Positions 9,867-19,960 of a DNA stretch of 64,000 nucleotides are shown here, piece by piece. Both the position numbers and the translations under genes were made by a program. The stretch is from NCBI GenBank assembly GCA_024698345.1, contig JAILRH010000203.1, forward strand, positions 28,968 through 92,967, written 5' to 3'. How positions within the stretch are numbered: position 1 is the first letter of the stretch; each line of letters begins with the position of its first letter. This DNA is from Lachnospiraceae bacterium (GTDB lineage Bacteria > Bacillota > Clostridia > Lachnospirales > Lachnospiraceae). The notes under the pieces were generated by a model that was not told the DNA's origin, searched no databases, and was given only the letters and a program-made list of their open reading frames with translations.

Positions 9867-11915
9867 TTACTTGCTGATATATATCGCAGCTCCAAAAGGT
9901 CCTATGGTGACGCTTATTTCGCCTCCTGTTACACTTTTATCCACTGCCCCTATATTGTACTGTTCTTTGTCACATAACAATATTCTCTTCATGTTAATTC
10001 CGTCTTCAACACCCAGTCTCCATACAGGTATCTTTACTTCTATTCTGTCACCGGAATTATTTATAATAATGGCTGCCTTAGAATCTCTGCTGAATCTGCC
10101 ATATGAAATTACATCCTTATTCTCGTATAACGGAATGTAAGCGCCCGTTCTAAACACTTTGTTCTGCTTGTGAATTGCAATAACATCTCTGTGAAATTCC
10201 AACAAATCCAAATCTTCCCTGCCCCAGGGATAGGTTCTTCTATTATCCGGATCTGTCCATCCGCACAGTCCTGCCTCATCACCATAATACAATGTTGGTG
10301 CGCCCGGCAATGTCATCTGCATAACAACAGCTTCTTTCATGATGTGCTTGTTTATTCCAAGGGAAGCTGCCTCCGGTCCTACAGTGGCAGTACGTCCAAC
10401 CATACTGTTTGTTCTTGTAAGGAAACGTGAATGATCGTGATTTGACAACTGATTCATTGCGCACAGCATAGAATTAGTCTGAAAATTAAGCATGTTATAC
10501 CTCATGCTCTCAAAGAATACTCTGGCATTTCCTTTAAGGTCCGGATTATAATTGTCACTGTGTTTGTCAACACCTGTTAAAAACCAGGTAACAGGCTCCA
10601 TAAACGCATCATAATTCATTACCGTATCCCACTGATCTCCCATAAGCCATGACTTAGGGCTGCCGTAATGTTCTGCCAGTATTATGGCATTTGGGTTGGC
10701 TTTTTTGACTACTCTTCTGAATCTTCTCCAAAACTTGTGATTGAACTCTTCACTATGTCCCAAATCTGCTGCAACATCAAGTCTCCAACCATCCACATTA
10801 TATGGTTCGGAAACCCATTTAGCACCAATCTTCATAATGTAGTCACATAATTTCTGAGATTCCTCGTAGTTAAGTTTTGGGAGGGTATCAAATCCCCACC
10901 AGCCCTCATAAACAGTGTGATTGTCATCAAAAAACTTGAAGAATGAATCATATGAACTGTCCTTATTACCGTAGGCACCCGGCTTGTAACTGCCGTTTAA
11001 GTGATAGAATCCTTCCTTATCCAACCACTTATTAAAAGATCCGCAGTGATTGAACACTCCGTCAATAATAACCTTTATATTTCTCTTGTGAGCCTCTCTC
11101 ACAAGTTTTGCAAACAGTCTGTTGCTGGCGGTTAGATTCTCTCTGTGGGTAGTTCTCATGATATATCTTCCGGCATTTCTGTTGTTCATATCGCCATCAG
11201 CAAGATTCATTCCGCCGTCCCTTAATATCTTTCCGATATGCGGATCAACATGATCGTAATCCTGAGTATCATATTTATGATTTGATGGTGAAACAAATAT
11301 CGGATTGAAATATATTACTTCAACTCCAAGTTTCTGAAAATAATCCATCTTATCGATAACACCCTGCAAATCTCCACCGTAAAAGTTAAATACATCTCTT
11401 GCATCAGGCAGCTTATACCAATCAGAAATCTTCTTTACATGCTCACCTATATACGAATATTCATTATCCTGAACATCATTTAATCTATCCCCACTATAGA
11501 ATCTGTCAACATATACCTGATACATTACTGCACCCTTTGCCCACTCCGGAACGTCGAATCCCGGTGTAAGTTCAAATCTGCTACCTTCCGGTACGTTATA
11601 ATTTACTCCCAACTTATCGTAGTAAATCGTTCTGCCTTCAGATTCAATCTTAAAATAGTATCTAAGCAATTCATCCTCTGCTTCGAATGTCAGCTCGAAA
11701 TATTCAAAGATTCCGTCAACTTCAGCACTCTCCATCTCAAAATCTTCATCATTTATGGATATTACTGCCCTGTCAACTTTTTCTGACAATGTCCTCAAAA
11801 CGAAGGTATATGTGTTTTCTCCCTCTGGCGAAACTCTGCAAAAATCACTTGTTCCATCATGGAAAAGCGCTTCTTCAAGAGTCCAATTGATATTTGAGTT
11901 ATAATGTGTGTCCAT
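9867..11915 (-). CDS. GH13 alpha-amylase/neopullulanase-type glycoside hydrolase
   Basis: AVMYQVYVDRFYSGD, NPIFVSPSNHKYDTQDY, VIIDGVFNHCG, GWRLDVAADLG, ILAEHYG, NQLSNHDHSRF; RBS gagg supports start at 11915. Confidence 0.93.
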   Translation of the reverse strand: MDTHYNSNINWTLEEALFHDGTSDFCRVSPEGENTYTFVLRTLSEKVDRAVISINDEDFEMESAEVDGIFEYFELTFEAEDELLRYYFKIESEGRTIYYDKLGVNYNVPEGSRFELTPGFDVPEWAKGAVMYQVYVDRFYSGDRLNDVQDNEYSYIGEHVKKISDWYKLPDARDVFNFYGGDLQGVIDKMDYFQKLGVEVIYFNPIFVSPSNHKYDTQDYDHVDPHIGKILRDGGMNLADGDMNNRNAGRYIMRTTHRENLTASNRLFAKLVREAHKRNIKVIIDGVFNHCGSFNKWLDKEGFYHLNGSYKPGAYGNKDSSYDSFFKFFDDNHTVYEGWWGFDTLPKLNYEESQKLCDYIMKIGAKWVSEPYNVDGWRLDVAADLGHSEEFNHKFWRRFRRVVKKANPNAIILAEHYGSPKSWLMGDQWDTVMNYDAFMEPVTWFLTGVDKHSDNYNPDLKGNARVFFESMRYNMLNFQTNSMLCAMNQLSNHDHSRFLTRTNSMVGRTATVGPEAASLGINKHIMKEAVVMQMTLPGAPTLYYGDEAGLCGWTDPDNRRTYPWGREDLDLLEFHRDVIAIHKQNKVFRTGAYIPLYENKDVISYGRFSRDSKAAIIINNSGDRIEVKIPVWRLGVEDGINMKRILLCDKEQYNIGAVDKSVTGGEISVTIGPFGAAIYISK

Positions 11916-12066
11916 TTTCTCATTCCTCTTTATCTTTCTTTGGAGCTTTTCACCTAACTGCCTCCTCAAAACCCGCATTTATATATTGAATCATCATCCA
12001 TATAAAGTCAAGTAAATATGCTGATTAGTCTTCCAACCATCACTGCAACCTTATTATCCTAAAGAA

Positions 12067-12095
12067 AAAAGGACAGCTGCTACTGCTGTCCTTTT
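12067..12095 (-). terminator. Intrinsic terminator downstream of ftsH
   Basis: AAAAGGACAGC/GCTGTCCTTTT hairpin with TTTTTTCTTT on the minus strand. Confidence 0.85.
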
Positions 12096-12288
12096 CGGAG
12101 AAGGTATTTGTTTTTTTATGGGGTGTAGCAAAAAAAACTATATAATGTATTGGGGGGTTTTACAATACTAATAATACCATCTACTACCACTTTTGTCTAC
12201 CCCCTCAAAGGTATTTTTTTACATTTTCCCTAAAATTCACAATTAATTCACATACTTGGTGAAACCTTACTACCTTCTGTTTATCATT

Positions 12289-14118
12289 CTATCCCTCAAA
12301 GATAGACTCGAATTCTTCTCTTGTTATCTTCTCTTTTTCAAGAAGCATCTGCGTACATTTCTCAAGCTCATTCTTATGATCAAGTATCATCTGTTTTGCT
12401 TTCTTGTAACAGTCATCAACTATGCTTCTTACTTCGTCATCAATAAGTGACGCTGTCTTCTCGCCATAGCCTTTTGAGTGAGCAAGATCTCTTCCGATAA
12501 ACACCTCATCCTCATCACTTCCATAATTGATAAGTCCAAGGCTCTCAGACATTCCATACTTTGTAACCATTGATTTTGCAAGCGATGTAGCCTGCTTGAT
12601 ATCCTGAGAAGCTCCGGTTGTAATATCATCAAAGATAATTTCCTCGGCAATTCTTCCTCCAAGATCTACCATAATCTCCTGAAGCATCTTTCCTTTTGTA
12701 AGGAACATCTCATCCTTTTCAGGAAGAGGCATTGTATATCCTGCCGCTCCGCCACCTGTTGGAATGATTGATACCGTATGAACAGGTCCCACATCAGGAA
12801 GAAGATGGAACAATATAGCATGACCTGATTCGTGATATGCCGTAATCTTCTTTTCTTTCTCGGAAATAATCCTGCTCTTCTTTTCTTTTCCTATTCCAAC
12901 CTTAATAAATGACTTTTCTATATCTTCTCTTGTAATGAATCCTTTTTTGCTCTTTGCCGCACAGATTGCAGCTTCATTTAGAAGATTCTCTAAATCTGCA
13001 CCTGTAAATCCGGCAGTTGTTCTTGCGATTGTGTCAAGATCCACATCCTCGCCAAGTTTCTTGTTCATTGCATGAACTTCAAGAATCTCTTTTCTGCCCT
13101 CAACATCAGGTCTTCCAACCAATACTTTTCTGTCAAATCGTCCCGGTCTCATAATAGCAGGATCAAGAATATCAACCCTGTTTGTGGCAGCCATAACAAT
13201 GATTCCTTCATTTACTCCAAAACCATCCATCTCAACAAGCATCTGGTTAAGTGTCTGTTCACGCTCATCGTGTCCGCCACCCATACCTGTTCCTCGTCTT
13301 CTGGCTACTGCGTCAATCTCATCAATAAAAATAATACAAGGCGCATTCTTTTTTGCTTCCGCAAATAAATCTCTAACTCTTGATGCACCTACACCTACAA
13401 ACATCTCTACAAAATCAGAACCCGATATTGTAAAGAAAGGAACACCAGCCTCACCTGCAACAGCTTTCGCAAGTAATGTCTTACCTGTTCCGGGAGGTCC
13501 CTCAAGAAGAATACCTTTAGGAATTCTTGCCCCCATATCTATATACTTTCTTGGGCTCTTGAGGAAATCAACCACTTCCTCCAACTCTTCTTTTTCTTCC
13601 TTAAGACCTGCAACCTTTGAAAAATTGATATTCTTTGTATCAACTGCCAGTTTTGCCTTGCTCTTTCCAAAATTCATCATCTTACCGTTTCCACCTGAGT
13701 TTACACCCATCATGGAGAAGAAAAACAACACAAATACTCCCATGAAAACAAGTGGAAGTATAGTTGTCAGGAACACACTGTCACGTCTGACATCCGAAAC
13801 TTCAATATCAACTGTGTCTTCAAATGCGTTCAAATCTTTCAATGCAGCATTTACATCTGTAATGTAAATAAGGCGAGTCTTATAATATGTCTTCCCATCT
13901 TCTTCGTATCTGACTTTCGCCTGCAGTTTTCCTGTTGGAACTTCCTTATTCTGTATTACATATATGCTCTCAATATTACCATCCTTAAGATCTTTTAACA
14001 GATTGCTGTACTTATAGTCAGAACTTCCTCCGGCAAATAAAGTAGAACACGACAGAACAATGAGCAATAAGGCTATAATGGCCACGTATACCCCAAGTCC
14101 TTTACTTCTTCCCTTCAC
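12289..14118 (-). CDS. ftsH: ATP-dependent zinc metalloprotease FtsH
   Basis: [37 protein letters not shown], two N-terminal TMs. Confidence 0.98.
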   Translation of the reverse strand: MKGRSKGLGVYVAIIALLLIVLSCSTLFAGGSSDYKYSNLLKDLKDGNIESIYVIQNKEVPTGKLQAKVRYEEDGKTYYKTRLIYITDVNAALKDLNAFEDTVDIEVSDVRRDSVFLTTILPLVFMGVFVLFFFSMMGVNSGGNGKMMNFGKSKAKLAVDTKNINFSKVAGLKEEKEELEEVVDFLKSPRKYIDMGARIPKGILLEGPPGTGKTLLAKAVAGEAGVPFFTISGSDFVEMFVGVGASRVRDLFAEAKKNAPCIIFIDEIDAVARRRGTGMGGGHDEREQTLNQMLVEMDGFGVNEGIIVMAATNRVDILDPAIMRPGRFDRKVLVGRPDVEGRKEILEVHAMNKKLGEDVDLDTIARTTAGFTGADLENLLNEAAICAAKSKKGFITREDIEKSFIKVGIGKEKKSRIISEKEKKITAYHESGHAILFHLLPDVGPVHTVSIIPTGGGAAGYTMPLPEKDEMFLTKGKMLQEIMVDLGGRIAEEIIFDDITTGASQDIKQATSLAKSMVTKYGMSESLGLINYGSDEDEVFIGRDLAHSKGYGEKTASLIDDEVRSIVDDCYKKAKQMILDHKNELEKCTQMLLEKEKITREEFESIFEG

Positions 14119-14153
14119 TTTCCATTTCTCCTTTTCAACTTAAATTCTCTATA

Positions 14154-14681
14154 TCAATCGTCAAACTTAATAACTCCAACATATGGGAGATCTCTGTATT
14201 TCTGATCATAATCAAGACCATATCCCACTACAAACTCATTAGGAATGTTAAAGCAAGTGTACTTAACCTCGACATCAACCTCTCTTCTGTCCGGCTTGTC
14301 AAGCAATGTTGCAATTTCCAAACTTGCAGGCTCTCTGTCCTGAAGAATAGGAATAAGCTTACTCAACGTGTTTCCTGAATCAATGATGTCCTCAACAACA
14401 ATCACATGTTTGCCCTTGATAGAATCATCAAGATCCTTTTTGATTCTGACATCTCCCCTGCTCTCTGTTCCCGAGCCATAACTGCTCACACTGATAAAAT
14501 CCATGGTAACAGGGACTTTGATTCTTTTTGCCAGATCACTGAAAAAGAAAATACTTCCTTTCAGTATACATATAAGATGTACTGATTTGCCTGAATACTC
14601 TCTGCTTATTCTCTCTCCCAATTGCCTTACTTTTGTATCAATCAAATCTTCACTAATTAACTCTGTTATCTTCTCTGCCAT
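14154..14681 (-). CDS. hpt: Hypoxanthine phosphoribosyltransferase
   Basis: VIVVEDIIDSGNTL PRPP motif; synteny with tilS and ftsH. Confidence 0.96.
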   Translation of the reverse strand: MAEKITELISEDLIDTKVRQLGERISREYSGKSVHLICILKGSIFFFSDLAKRIKVPVTMDFISVSSYGSGTESRGDVRIKKDLDDSIKGKHVIVVEDIIDSGNTLSKLIPILQDREPASLEIATLLDKPDRREVDVEVKYTCFNIPNEFVVGYGLDYDQKYRDLPYVGVIKFDD

Positions 14682-14690
14682 AACTGTGTA

Positions 14691-16100
14691 TCATCCTCTC
14701 TTTTCAAATACTTTCCCCTTAAGAACCAGGCATTGCCTTGTATTCTTTGAAACTTTATAATAACTGCCAAGTCTGTAGCCGATAATCCAGACTATATGAC
14801 TGCCATCAGCAACGAGAAGGATATTATCTCTCTCGTCTCTTGGTATCTTCTCATTTATAAAGAAGTCTTTTAGTTTTTTTGTATTTCCTGCACCGTCAAT
14901 GGTAATATAATCTCCCTGCTGTCGATTTCTGACGTGCAATGTTCCTTTTATCTTATCACAATCAATCCATTTAGTATATATTAAATCGGGGATATTTTGC
15001 ACGAACTCTTCCGCTGACTCCGATGTCAAATCAACTTTTTCTATTGTCATGATATCATTTTCTATATATCGGTTATCTTTCCATATCTCTCTGTCGGTTA
15101 TTTCATCTTTCTCATATTTCTTCTGAGCTTTTTTTGTTTTAAAAATAATATGACTGTATGATTTTTGAACTGTTATCCCGTAAGGCAAATCCGCTGAATT
15201 GCCCGTTTCCGCCCCAAGAAGACCCATTGCTATATCAATATGGAGAGAGGTTACATCCTTTAATCTTCCAGCCATCTTATCGATTATCATCCTGATTACT
15301 CTCTTGACAATAGCCGGATGTTCCTCCTTTATACTCAAAGATAAATAGTAATCATCTGCCTCTATGCTCACATATCTGTCATAAACAGTTTCAGTCTGAG
15401 CCTTCAGATAATCTTCTATCTCTAAAAGGCTTGAACCTGCCTTTGCAATATTAATATCTGCTGCGGGGTTCAGATTGTGTGTAATATACGGAATAACAAC
15501 ATTTCTCAATTTGTTTCTGGAATAATCAGTTCCAAGATTAGTGCTGTCAGTCCTAAAAGCAATATTTCTTTCAGAAAGATATTCTTCTATCTCTCTTCTT
15601 GCAAGACACAAAATTGGTCTTATAATATCATCTCTTACAGGCTTTATTCCACTCAGTCCCCCTATTCCCGTTCCCCTGAACAGATTAAAGAGAATAGTCT
15701 CGGAAACATCGTTCAAATTGTGTGCAACCGCAATTGACACTGCATTTTTAGCCTTTTTAACCTCCCGAAATATTCTATATCTTTCCTCTCTTCCTGCTTC
15801 CTCCTCAGAACATTTCATCTCACGGGCGATTTGGGCAGCATCAATGTCATAGCATATACATTCCACATTCAGTTTTCTGCACAAATCCACAACATATTTC
15901 TGATCTTCATCAGCCTCATTTCCTCTGATGTGATGATTCACATGAACCGCATACAGTCTCATGTCAAATTCTTTTGAAAAAGAATGCAACATAGTAAGCA
16001 GACAAACTGAATCAGCGCCTCCTGACACTCCAACTACAACGCCGTCTCCCTGTTTTATCATTCTATTTTGATTAATAAATTCTAATACCTTTTTTTCCAT
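14691..16100 (-). CDS. tilS: tRNA(Ile)-lysidine synthase
   Basis: VVVGVSGGADSVCLL PP-loop; C-terminal TilS domain; synteny. Confidence 0.96.
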   Translation of the reverse strand: MEKKVLEFINQNRMIKQGDGVVVGVSGGADSVCLLTMLHSFSKEFDMRLYAVHVNHHIRGNEADEDQKYVVDLCRKLNVECICYDIDAAQIAREMKCSEEEAGREERYRIFREVKKAKNAVSIAVAHNLNDVSETILFNLFRGTGIGGLSGIKPVRDDIIRPILCLARREIEEYLSERNIAFRTDSTNLGTDYSRNKLRNVVIPYITHNLNPAADINIAKAGSSLLEIEDYLKAQTETVYDRYVSIEADDYYLSLSIKEEHPAIVKRVIRMIIDKMAGRLKDVTSLHIDIAMGLLGAETGNSADLPYGITVQKSYSHIIFKTKKAQKKYEKDEITDREIWKDNRYIENDIMTIEKVDLTSESAEEFVQNIPDLIYTKWIDCDKIKGTLHVRNRQQGDYITIDGAGNTKKLKDFFINEKIPRDERDNILLVADGSHIVWIIGYRLGSYYKVSKNTRQCLVLKGKVFEKRG

Positions 16101-16201
16101 AAGAATAATATACTTTACAGATATTACAAAGTCAAATTACGACATTTTCTCAGCATACGACTCTTTTTATGAACGCGACTCTTTCTATTGCCCCATACAA
16201 C

Positions 16202-16789
16202 TTATGACTCCCAGATTCCTGAAACAAGAACTGTCATATCATCTTTTGGCTTGTCGCCCATTCTTTTTGTGACAGTCTCCAGTATTATATTTGCCATTTT
16301 CTGCGGATTATTCGTCTCAGTACTCATTATTACTCTTCCTACAAAATATTCTCCGCCACACTCTTCCACTCCGTCAACAATTCCATCTGAGACCATCACA
16401 ATAAAATCTCCGCCGTATAATTTTTTTGAAACACTCTCCATATCCGGATTTTTCAGTGCTCCTATGGGAAGTGTTTCTGATTTTACACACTCTACCCAGT
16501 TGCCCCTTTTTATATAAGTGCACGCCGCACCCATTTTTAATAATTCACAGGTTCCGGAGTACAAATCTATCATCCCCACATCAATTGCCATGGGACTGTC
16601 CCATTGATTTCCAAGCATCAATGCAGAATTGATAAGCTTTAGAGCCGTTTCTTTCCTAAACCCGTATCTAATCAGTTGTTCCAGCAAATCCAAAACAATA
16701 CCGCTATATCTGCCTGCCTTTTGTCCCACTCCCATGCCGTCACATATACTCAAAAGACATTGTCCGTATTTTAATTTTGCCACCTCCAT
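16202..16789 (-). pseudogene. spoIIE: SpoIIE C-terminal PP2C phosphatase domain remnant (N-terminal region missing)
   Basis: LLSICDGMGVGQKAGRYSGIVLDLLEQLI...GDFIVMVSDGIVDGVEE...GDKPKDDMTVLVSGIWE; located between divIC and tilS as for spoIIE, but only 195 codons and no upstream TM region. Confidence 0.75.
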
Positions 16790-16886
16790 TATTCAGCTTT
16801 TTAAGCATTATCTGTACAGGATTTTTAACGTCTCCTGTTTCGTCGTGAAAAGTATACCTTTGTTCACCTGCAAAAAAAGCCAAAAA

Positions 16887-16925
16887 AAGGAACATTGCCA
16901 TTATAATTTTTGACAATTGTTCCTT
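16887..16925 (-). terminator. Intrinsic terminator downstream of divIC
   Basis: AAGGAACAATTGTC...GGCAATGTTCCTTTTTTT on the minus strand. Confidence 0.7.
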
Positions 16926-16947
16926 AAAAAAATCAATTAACTTCCTG

Positions 16948-17307
16948 TTAGTTTGATGGTTTGAATATAACCTCATTAGGATAAATAAGTCCAAGCTTTC
17001 TAGCCTGTTCTTCAATATATGCATTTGTCTTAACGTAAACCTTTTTCTTTTCAAGTTCCTCTGCTAACTTAAGCTGTCTGTCATACTCTGCCTGAAGTTT
17101 CTGCTTCTGCTCGTTCAACTCGGCAAGTTTCTTGCGTGAACTGTTAATATTTATTACAAACACACTACTCACAATAGAAACAACAATGATAATCATCGCA
17201 ATCATAAGACGGTTATCGTTTCTTCTCTTGGACTTGCTGCGTCTGCTTACTCTTGCTGTAGCGGTATTTGGTTTTCTCACCTTTGCGGATCGTTTTCCAT
17301 CTGTCAT
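16948..17307 (-). CDS. divIC: Septum formation initiator (DivIC/FtsB family)
   Basis: Basic N-terminus, single TM, coiled coil, EEQARKLGLIYPNEVIF; RBS agaggt supports start at 17307. Confidence 0.85.
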   Translation of the reverse strand: MTDGKRSAKVRKPNTATARVSRRSKSKRRNDNRLMIAMIIIVVSIVSSVFVININSSRKKLAELNEQKQKLQAEYDRQLKLAEELEKKKVYVKTNAYIEEQARKLGLIYPNEVIFKPSN

Positions 17308-17674
17308 TAATCTGACCTCTTTCCCTTTTATATAATCTAACAATAAGTTTAATAGGTTTACAAATAAATATCAATGCCTTAACACAATAATTCACAAAAA
17401 AAATGCTGACATATGAATAATATAAAAACATTGCCGCAAATAATATACCAATTGCAAAGAATCTGACTCCTCCATAGTTGTATCTTAAAAATATCTCGTA
17501 GGTAACTGCCGAATACAGTAACCAATAGAACAAATCCTGAATACATTTTGAGGGGTATGACGGTGGTATAAACAATCTCAAGACCCTGACAACATCATAT
17601 AAGAAAGCCATCACAAAGCCCATAACAAAGGATACAATTCCAAGAATCAATTGTTCTCTGATAAAATCAGTCAC
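17213..17674 (-). CDS. yabQ: Spore cortex biosynthesis protein YabQ-like
   Basis: Multi-TM, GFVMAFLYDVVRVLR, position upstream of divIC; C-terminus overlaps divIC by ~95 nt. Confidence 0.75.
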   Translation of the reverse strand: MTDFIREQLILGIVSFVMGFVMAFLYDVVRVLRLFIPPSYPSKCIQDLFYWLLYSAVTYEIFLRYNYGGVRFFAIGILFAAMFLYYSYVSIFFVNYCVKALIFICKPIKLIVRLYKRERGQINDRWKTIRKGEKTKYRYSKSKQTQQVQEKKR

Positions 17675-17917
17675 TATCCAAACATCCTCTTGACTACTGA
17701 TTTTCCTTTTGATTTGAGAGATGAAAGTTCTGAATACACCACACTGTCTACACAGCCTTGTGCCTCAACCTCACCCTCTTCAAGTTTCACGCTGTTTACT
17801 TTCAAATCATTCCCTTTAACATTCATAACACCGCAGATTGTCTCAAGTGTTATCGCGCTCAAGTCAAATGAAATAACATCCACAACACCGGTGATTATTA
17901 TGCTGCGTCTGATCCAT
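17674..17917 (-). pseudogene. yabP: YabP family sporulation protein, N-terminus apparently disrupted
   Basis: ITGVVDVISFDLSAITLETICGVMNVKGNDLKVNSVKLEEGEVEAQGCVDSVVYSE is YabP-like; the only nearby ATG with a plausible RBS (17917) is out of frame with this body. Confidence 0.6.
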
Positions 17918-17967
17918 ATTAAAAACTGACCTTCTTTATTGACACATTCTTTGATTAATTGTATGTT

Positions 17968-18210
17968 CTAGGTCAGATCTTTATACATCTCAACTGCATT
18001 TTCCTTCTTAACTGTTTCATTAAGTGAAAGCACTTCAACTTTAACAGTTCTCTGTCCGAACATTATTTCTAAAATATCTCCAACCTTAACTTCTGCTGAA
18101 GCTTTTACAACTTTTCCGTTTATAAGAACGCGCCCTGCATCACATGCTTCGTTTGCAACAGTTCTTCTTTTAATAATTCTTGATACCTTTAAATACTTAT
18201 CTACTCTCAT
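17968..18210 (-). CDS. rqcP: S4-domain RNA-binding protein (RqcP/YabO/Hsp15 family)
   Basis: MRVDKYLKVSRIIKRRTVANEACDAGRVLINGKVVKASAEVKVGDIL; RBS ggag 5' of ATG at 18210. Confidence 0.9.
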   Translation of the reverse strand: MRVDKYLKVSRIIKRRTVANEACDAGRVLINGKVVKASAEVKVGDILEIMFGQRTVKVEVLSLNETVKKENAVEMYKDLT

Positions 18211-18266
18211 TTCTTCTCCTATATTCTTATGCACAGATTTTCACTTGGCTCGTCATGGATAATAAA

Positions 18267-18295
18267 AGGAGCCTTTGCACCTTGCAAAAGCTCCT
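18267..18295 (-). terminator. Intrinsic terminator downstream of hup
   Basis: AGGAGCTTTTGC-AAGGT-GCAAAGGCTCCT followed by TTTATT on the minus strand. Confidence 0.7.
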
Positions 18296-18321
18296 AATAA
18301 ATCTAACTATTTATCAAACAA

Positions 18322-18594
18322 TTAGTTGATAGCGTCCTTTAAAGCCTTACCAGCTTTGAACTTTGGTACGTTAGATGCAGCAATCTTGATTGTCTTACCT
18401 GTCTGTGGGTTTCTTCCTTCTCTAGCTGCTCTCTTAGATACTTCGAATGTACCGAATCCAACTAACTGAACCTTGTCCCCTGCCTTTAATGCTTCTTCAA
18501 CTACTTCTGCGTAAGCTTTTACTGCCTTTGTAGCATCTGTTTTTGATAATCCTGTCTTTTCAGCGATTGCTGCGATAAAATCTGTCTTGTTCAT
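18322..18594 (-). CDS. hup: HU family DNA-binding protein
   Basis: [25 protein letters not shown]...[26 protein letters not shown]. Confidence 0.98.
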   Translation of the reverse strand: MNKTDFIAAIAEKTGLSKTDATKAVKAYAEVVEEALKAGDKVQLVGFGTFEVSKRAAREGRNPQTGKTIKIAASNVPKFKAGKALKDAIN

Positions 18595-18776
18595 CGTATA
18601 ATTCCTCCTAATATAAAATATATAAACAATAATACGTTTTCTCGCGTATACCTCAAGTAAATTTATACCATTTTTATACTTGTATTGTCAAGCAAATTAA
18701 CGATTTTAGCCCTATTTTATTACATTTTTTTGTCATTTTGTAACAATATGTCAACTGACAAAATAAATCCACAAAA

Positions 18777-19322
18777 TCAACTATACAAATTACCAAAAAA
18801 TGCCGCTGTAACTTTCAAGATTTTTTCCTCAAAATCATATTTTTCTTCATCCTTTTGGTAACTGATTAACCCCACAGTGCCAATCACATCTCCACGACTC
18901 AAAATCGGATAAATAATCTGACTTTTATCCGTCAAGTCTTCACCCTCATAGACAAAAATCTTTTGTCCTTTATTATCTGAGGTATTGATAATCTTTCTCG
19001 CCTCCATAGCATTCTCCAGCTGTCGGCTGACGATTCTGTCCTCATATTCTGTTTTGCGCCTTCCTTCAGAAGCTATAATTCGCTCTCTGTCGCTTATTAT
19101 GACAGTCTTTGCAGTAATTTCCGCTATGGTCTTTGCAAATGATTTTGCATAATTACTCAGTTCCCCCATAGGCGAATACTTTTTCAGAACTATTTCGCCG
19201 TCCCTTGAAGTATATATCTCGATGGGGTCTCCCTCTCTGATATGATAATTCTTTCTGATTTCTTTCGGGATTACAATCCTGCCAAGTTTATCTACAGCTC
19301 TGATAACTCCTGTTGCTTTCAT
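18777..19322 (-). CDS. spoVT: Stage V sporulation protein T-like AbrB/GAF regulator
   Basis: MKATGVIRAVDKLGRIVIPKEIRKNYHIREGDPIEIYT (AbrB SpoVT domain) plus C-terminal GAF-like region. Confidence 0.92.
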   Translation of the reverse strand: MKATGVIRAVDKLGRIVIPKEIRKNYHIREGDPIEIYTSRDGEIVLKKYSPMGELSNYAKSFAKTIAEITAKTVIISDRERIIASEGRRKTEYEDRIVSRQLENAMEARKIINTSDNKGQKIFVYEGEDLTDKSQIIYPILSRGDVIGTVGLISYQKDEEKYDFEEKILKVTAAFFGNLYS

Positions 19323-19396
19323 TTCTAAATCTCCTTTATATTTTTTATTATTATTGCTAATAATTAGGAGATTATACATATTTAGTCTGCACAGAT

Positions 19397-19609
19397 TTAT
19401 TCTGCACAAGCCATGGCAACTTTTGTTTTTATATATCTTCCATTTTTTACTCTCTCATCTTTTGGTTTCTTTGTGTTTGCCGGAATAGCCCACATATTAC
19501 CAAACTTAACCGCTCCTTTAATACGTCCCTGGAGACACAGTGTGTTGATTCGTCTCTCACTGATTCCCCACAACTCAGACATTTCTTTTAATGTTTTAAA
19601 TTCACCCAT
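19397..19609 (-). CDS. Small HTH (MerR/excisionase-like) DNA-binding protein
   Basis: MGEFKTLKEMSELWGISERRINTLCLQGRIKGAVKFGNMWAIPANTKKPKDERVKNGRYIK; RBS ggagg at 19616-19620. Confidence 0.8.
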   Translation of the reverse strand: MGEFKTLKEMSELWGISERRINTLCLQGRIKGAVKFGNMWAIPANTKKPKDERVKNGRYIKTKVAMACAE

Positions 19610-19693
19610 AAAAAACCTCCCCATGCTCTTTTGTTAATTTGTTTTCCATAATGTTGTTTTTCTTTGTTTCGTTTTTCCACATCCTGCACTTGT

Positions 19694-19783
19694 TTAGCAA
19701 TGCAGTAATTCAAGGTTTATTTCTGTCGGATTGCATAATTTAGTTTTACAACTCAACCATAGCGGGTTTTGTTTTTCACTCAT
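19694..19783 (-). CDS. 29-aa small ORF downstream of the c-di-GMP riboswitch
   Basis: Own translation MSEKQNPLWLSCKTKLCNPTEINLELLHC; AGGGG SD-like sequence 5 nt upstream of ATG. Confidence 0.5.
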   Translation of the reverse strand: MSEKQNPLWLSCKTKLCNPTEINLELLHC

Positions 19784-19836
19784 AATACCCCTAATAATTT
19801 TCATATCAACCTATCCTAAACTTGAAATAAAAAAGA

Positions 19837-19869
19837 AAAAGCACTGCAGCTGGTACTACAATGCTTAAT
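19837..19869 (-). terminator. Terminator/expression platform of the c-di-GMP riboswitch
   Basis: AAGCATTGTAG-TACCAG-CTGCAGTGCTT stem (11 bp with G-U pairs) followed by TTTCTTTTTTATTTC on the minus strand. Confidence 0.8.
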
Positions 19870-19940
19870 GCATGCAACTGGCTGACATTTTAAAGTCCCT
19901 ATAGCTTTGCGTCATTGCCTTTCGACAATTTTGCCTTTTT
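19870..19940 (-). promoter_or_regulatory. Cyclic-di-GMP-I (GEMM) riboswitch aptamer
   Basis: Minus strand GGCAAAATTGTC-GAAA-GGCAATGACGCAAAGCTATAGGGACTTTAAAATGTCAGCCAGTTGC; P2 with GAAA tetraloop, GACGCAAAGC core, GCTATAGGG...AGCCAGTTGC P3 receptor arm; the position equivalent to Vc2 G20 is G. Confidence 0.87.
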
Positions 19941-19960
19941 TTCTATTAAACCTATTGATA

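Noticed and set aside
16740-17054. 104-aa minus-strand ORF between divIC and the spoIIE remnant
   Set aside because: Its first half is an alternative frame of divIC and it spans the divIC terminator; no domain recognised
19870-19940. Considered cGAMP-specific GEMM-Ib aptamer
   Set aside because: The position equivalent to Vc2 G20 reads G, which favours c-di-GMP; kept only as an experimental alternative
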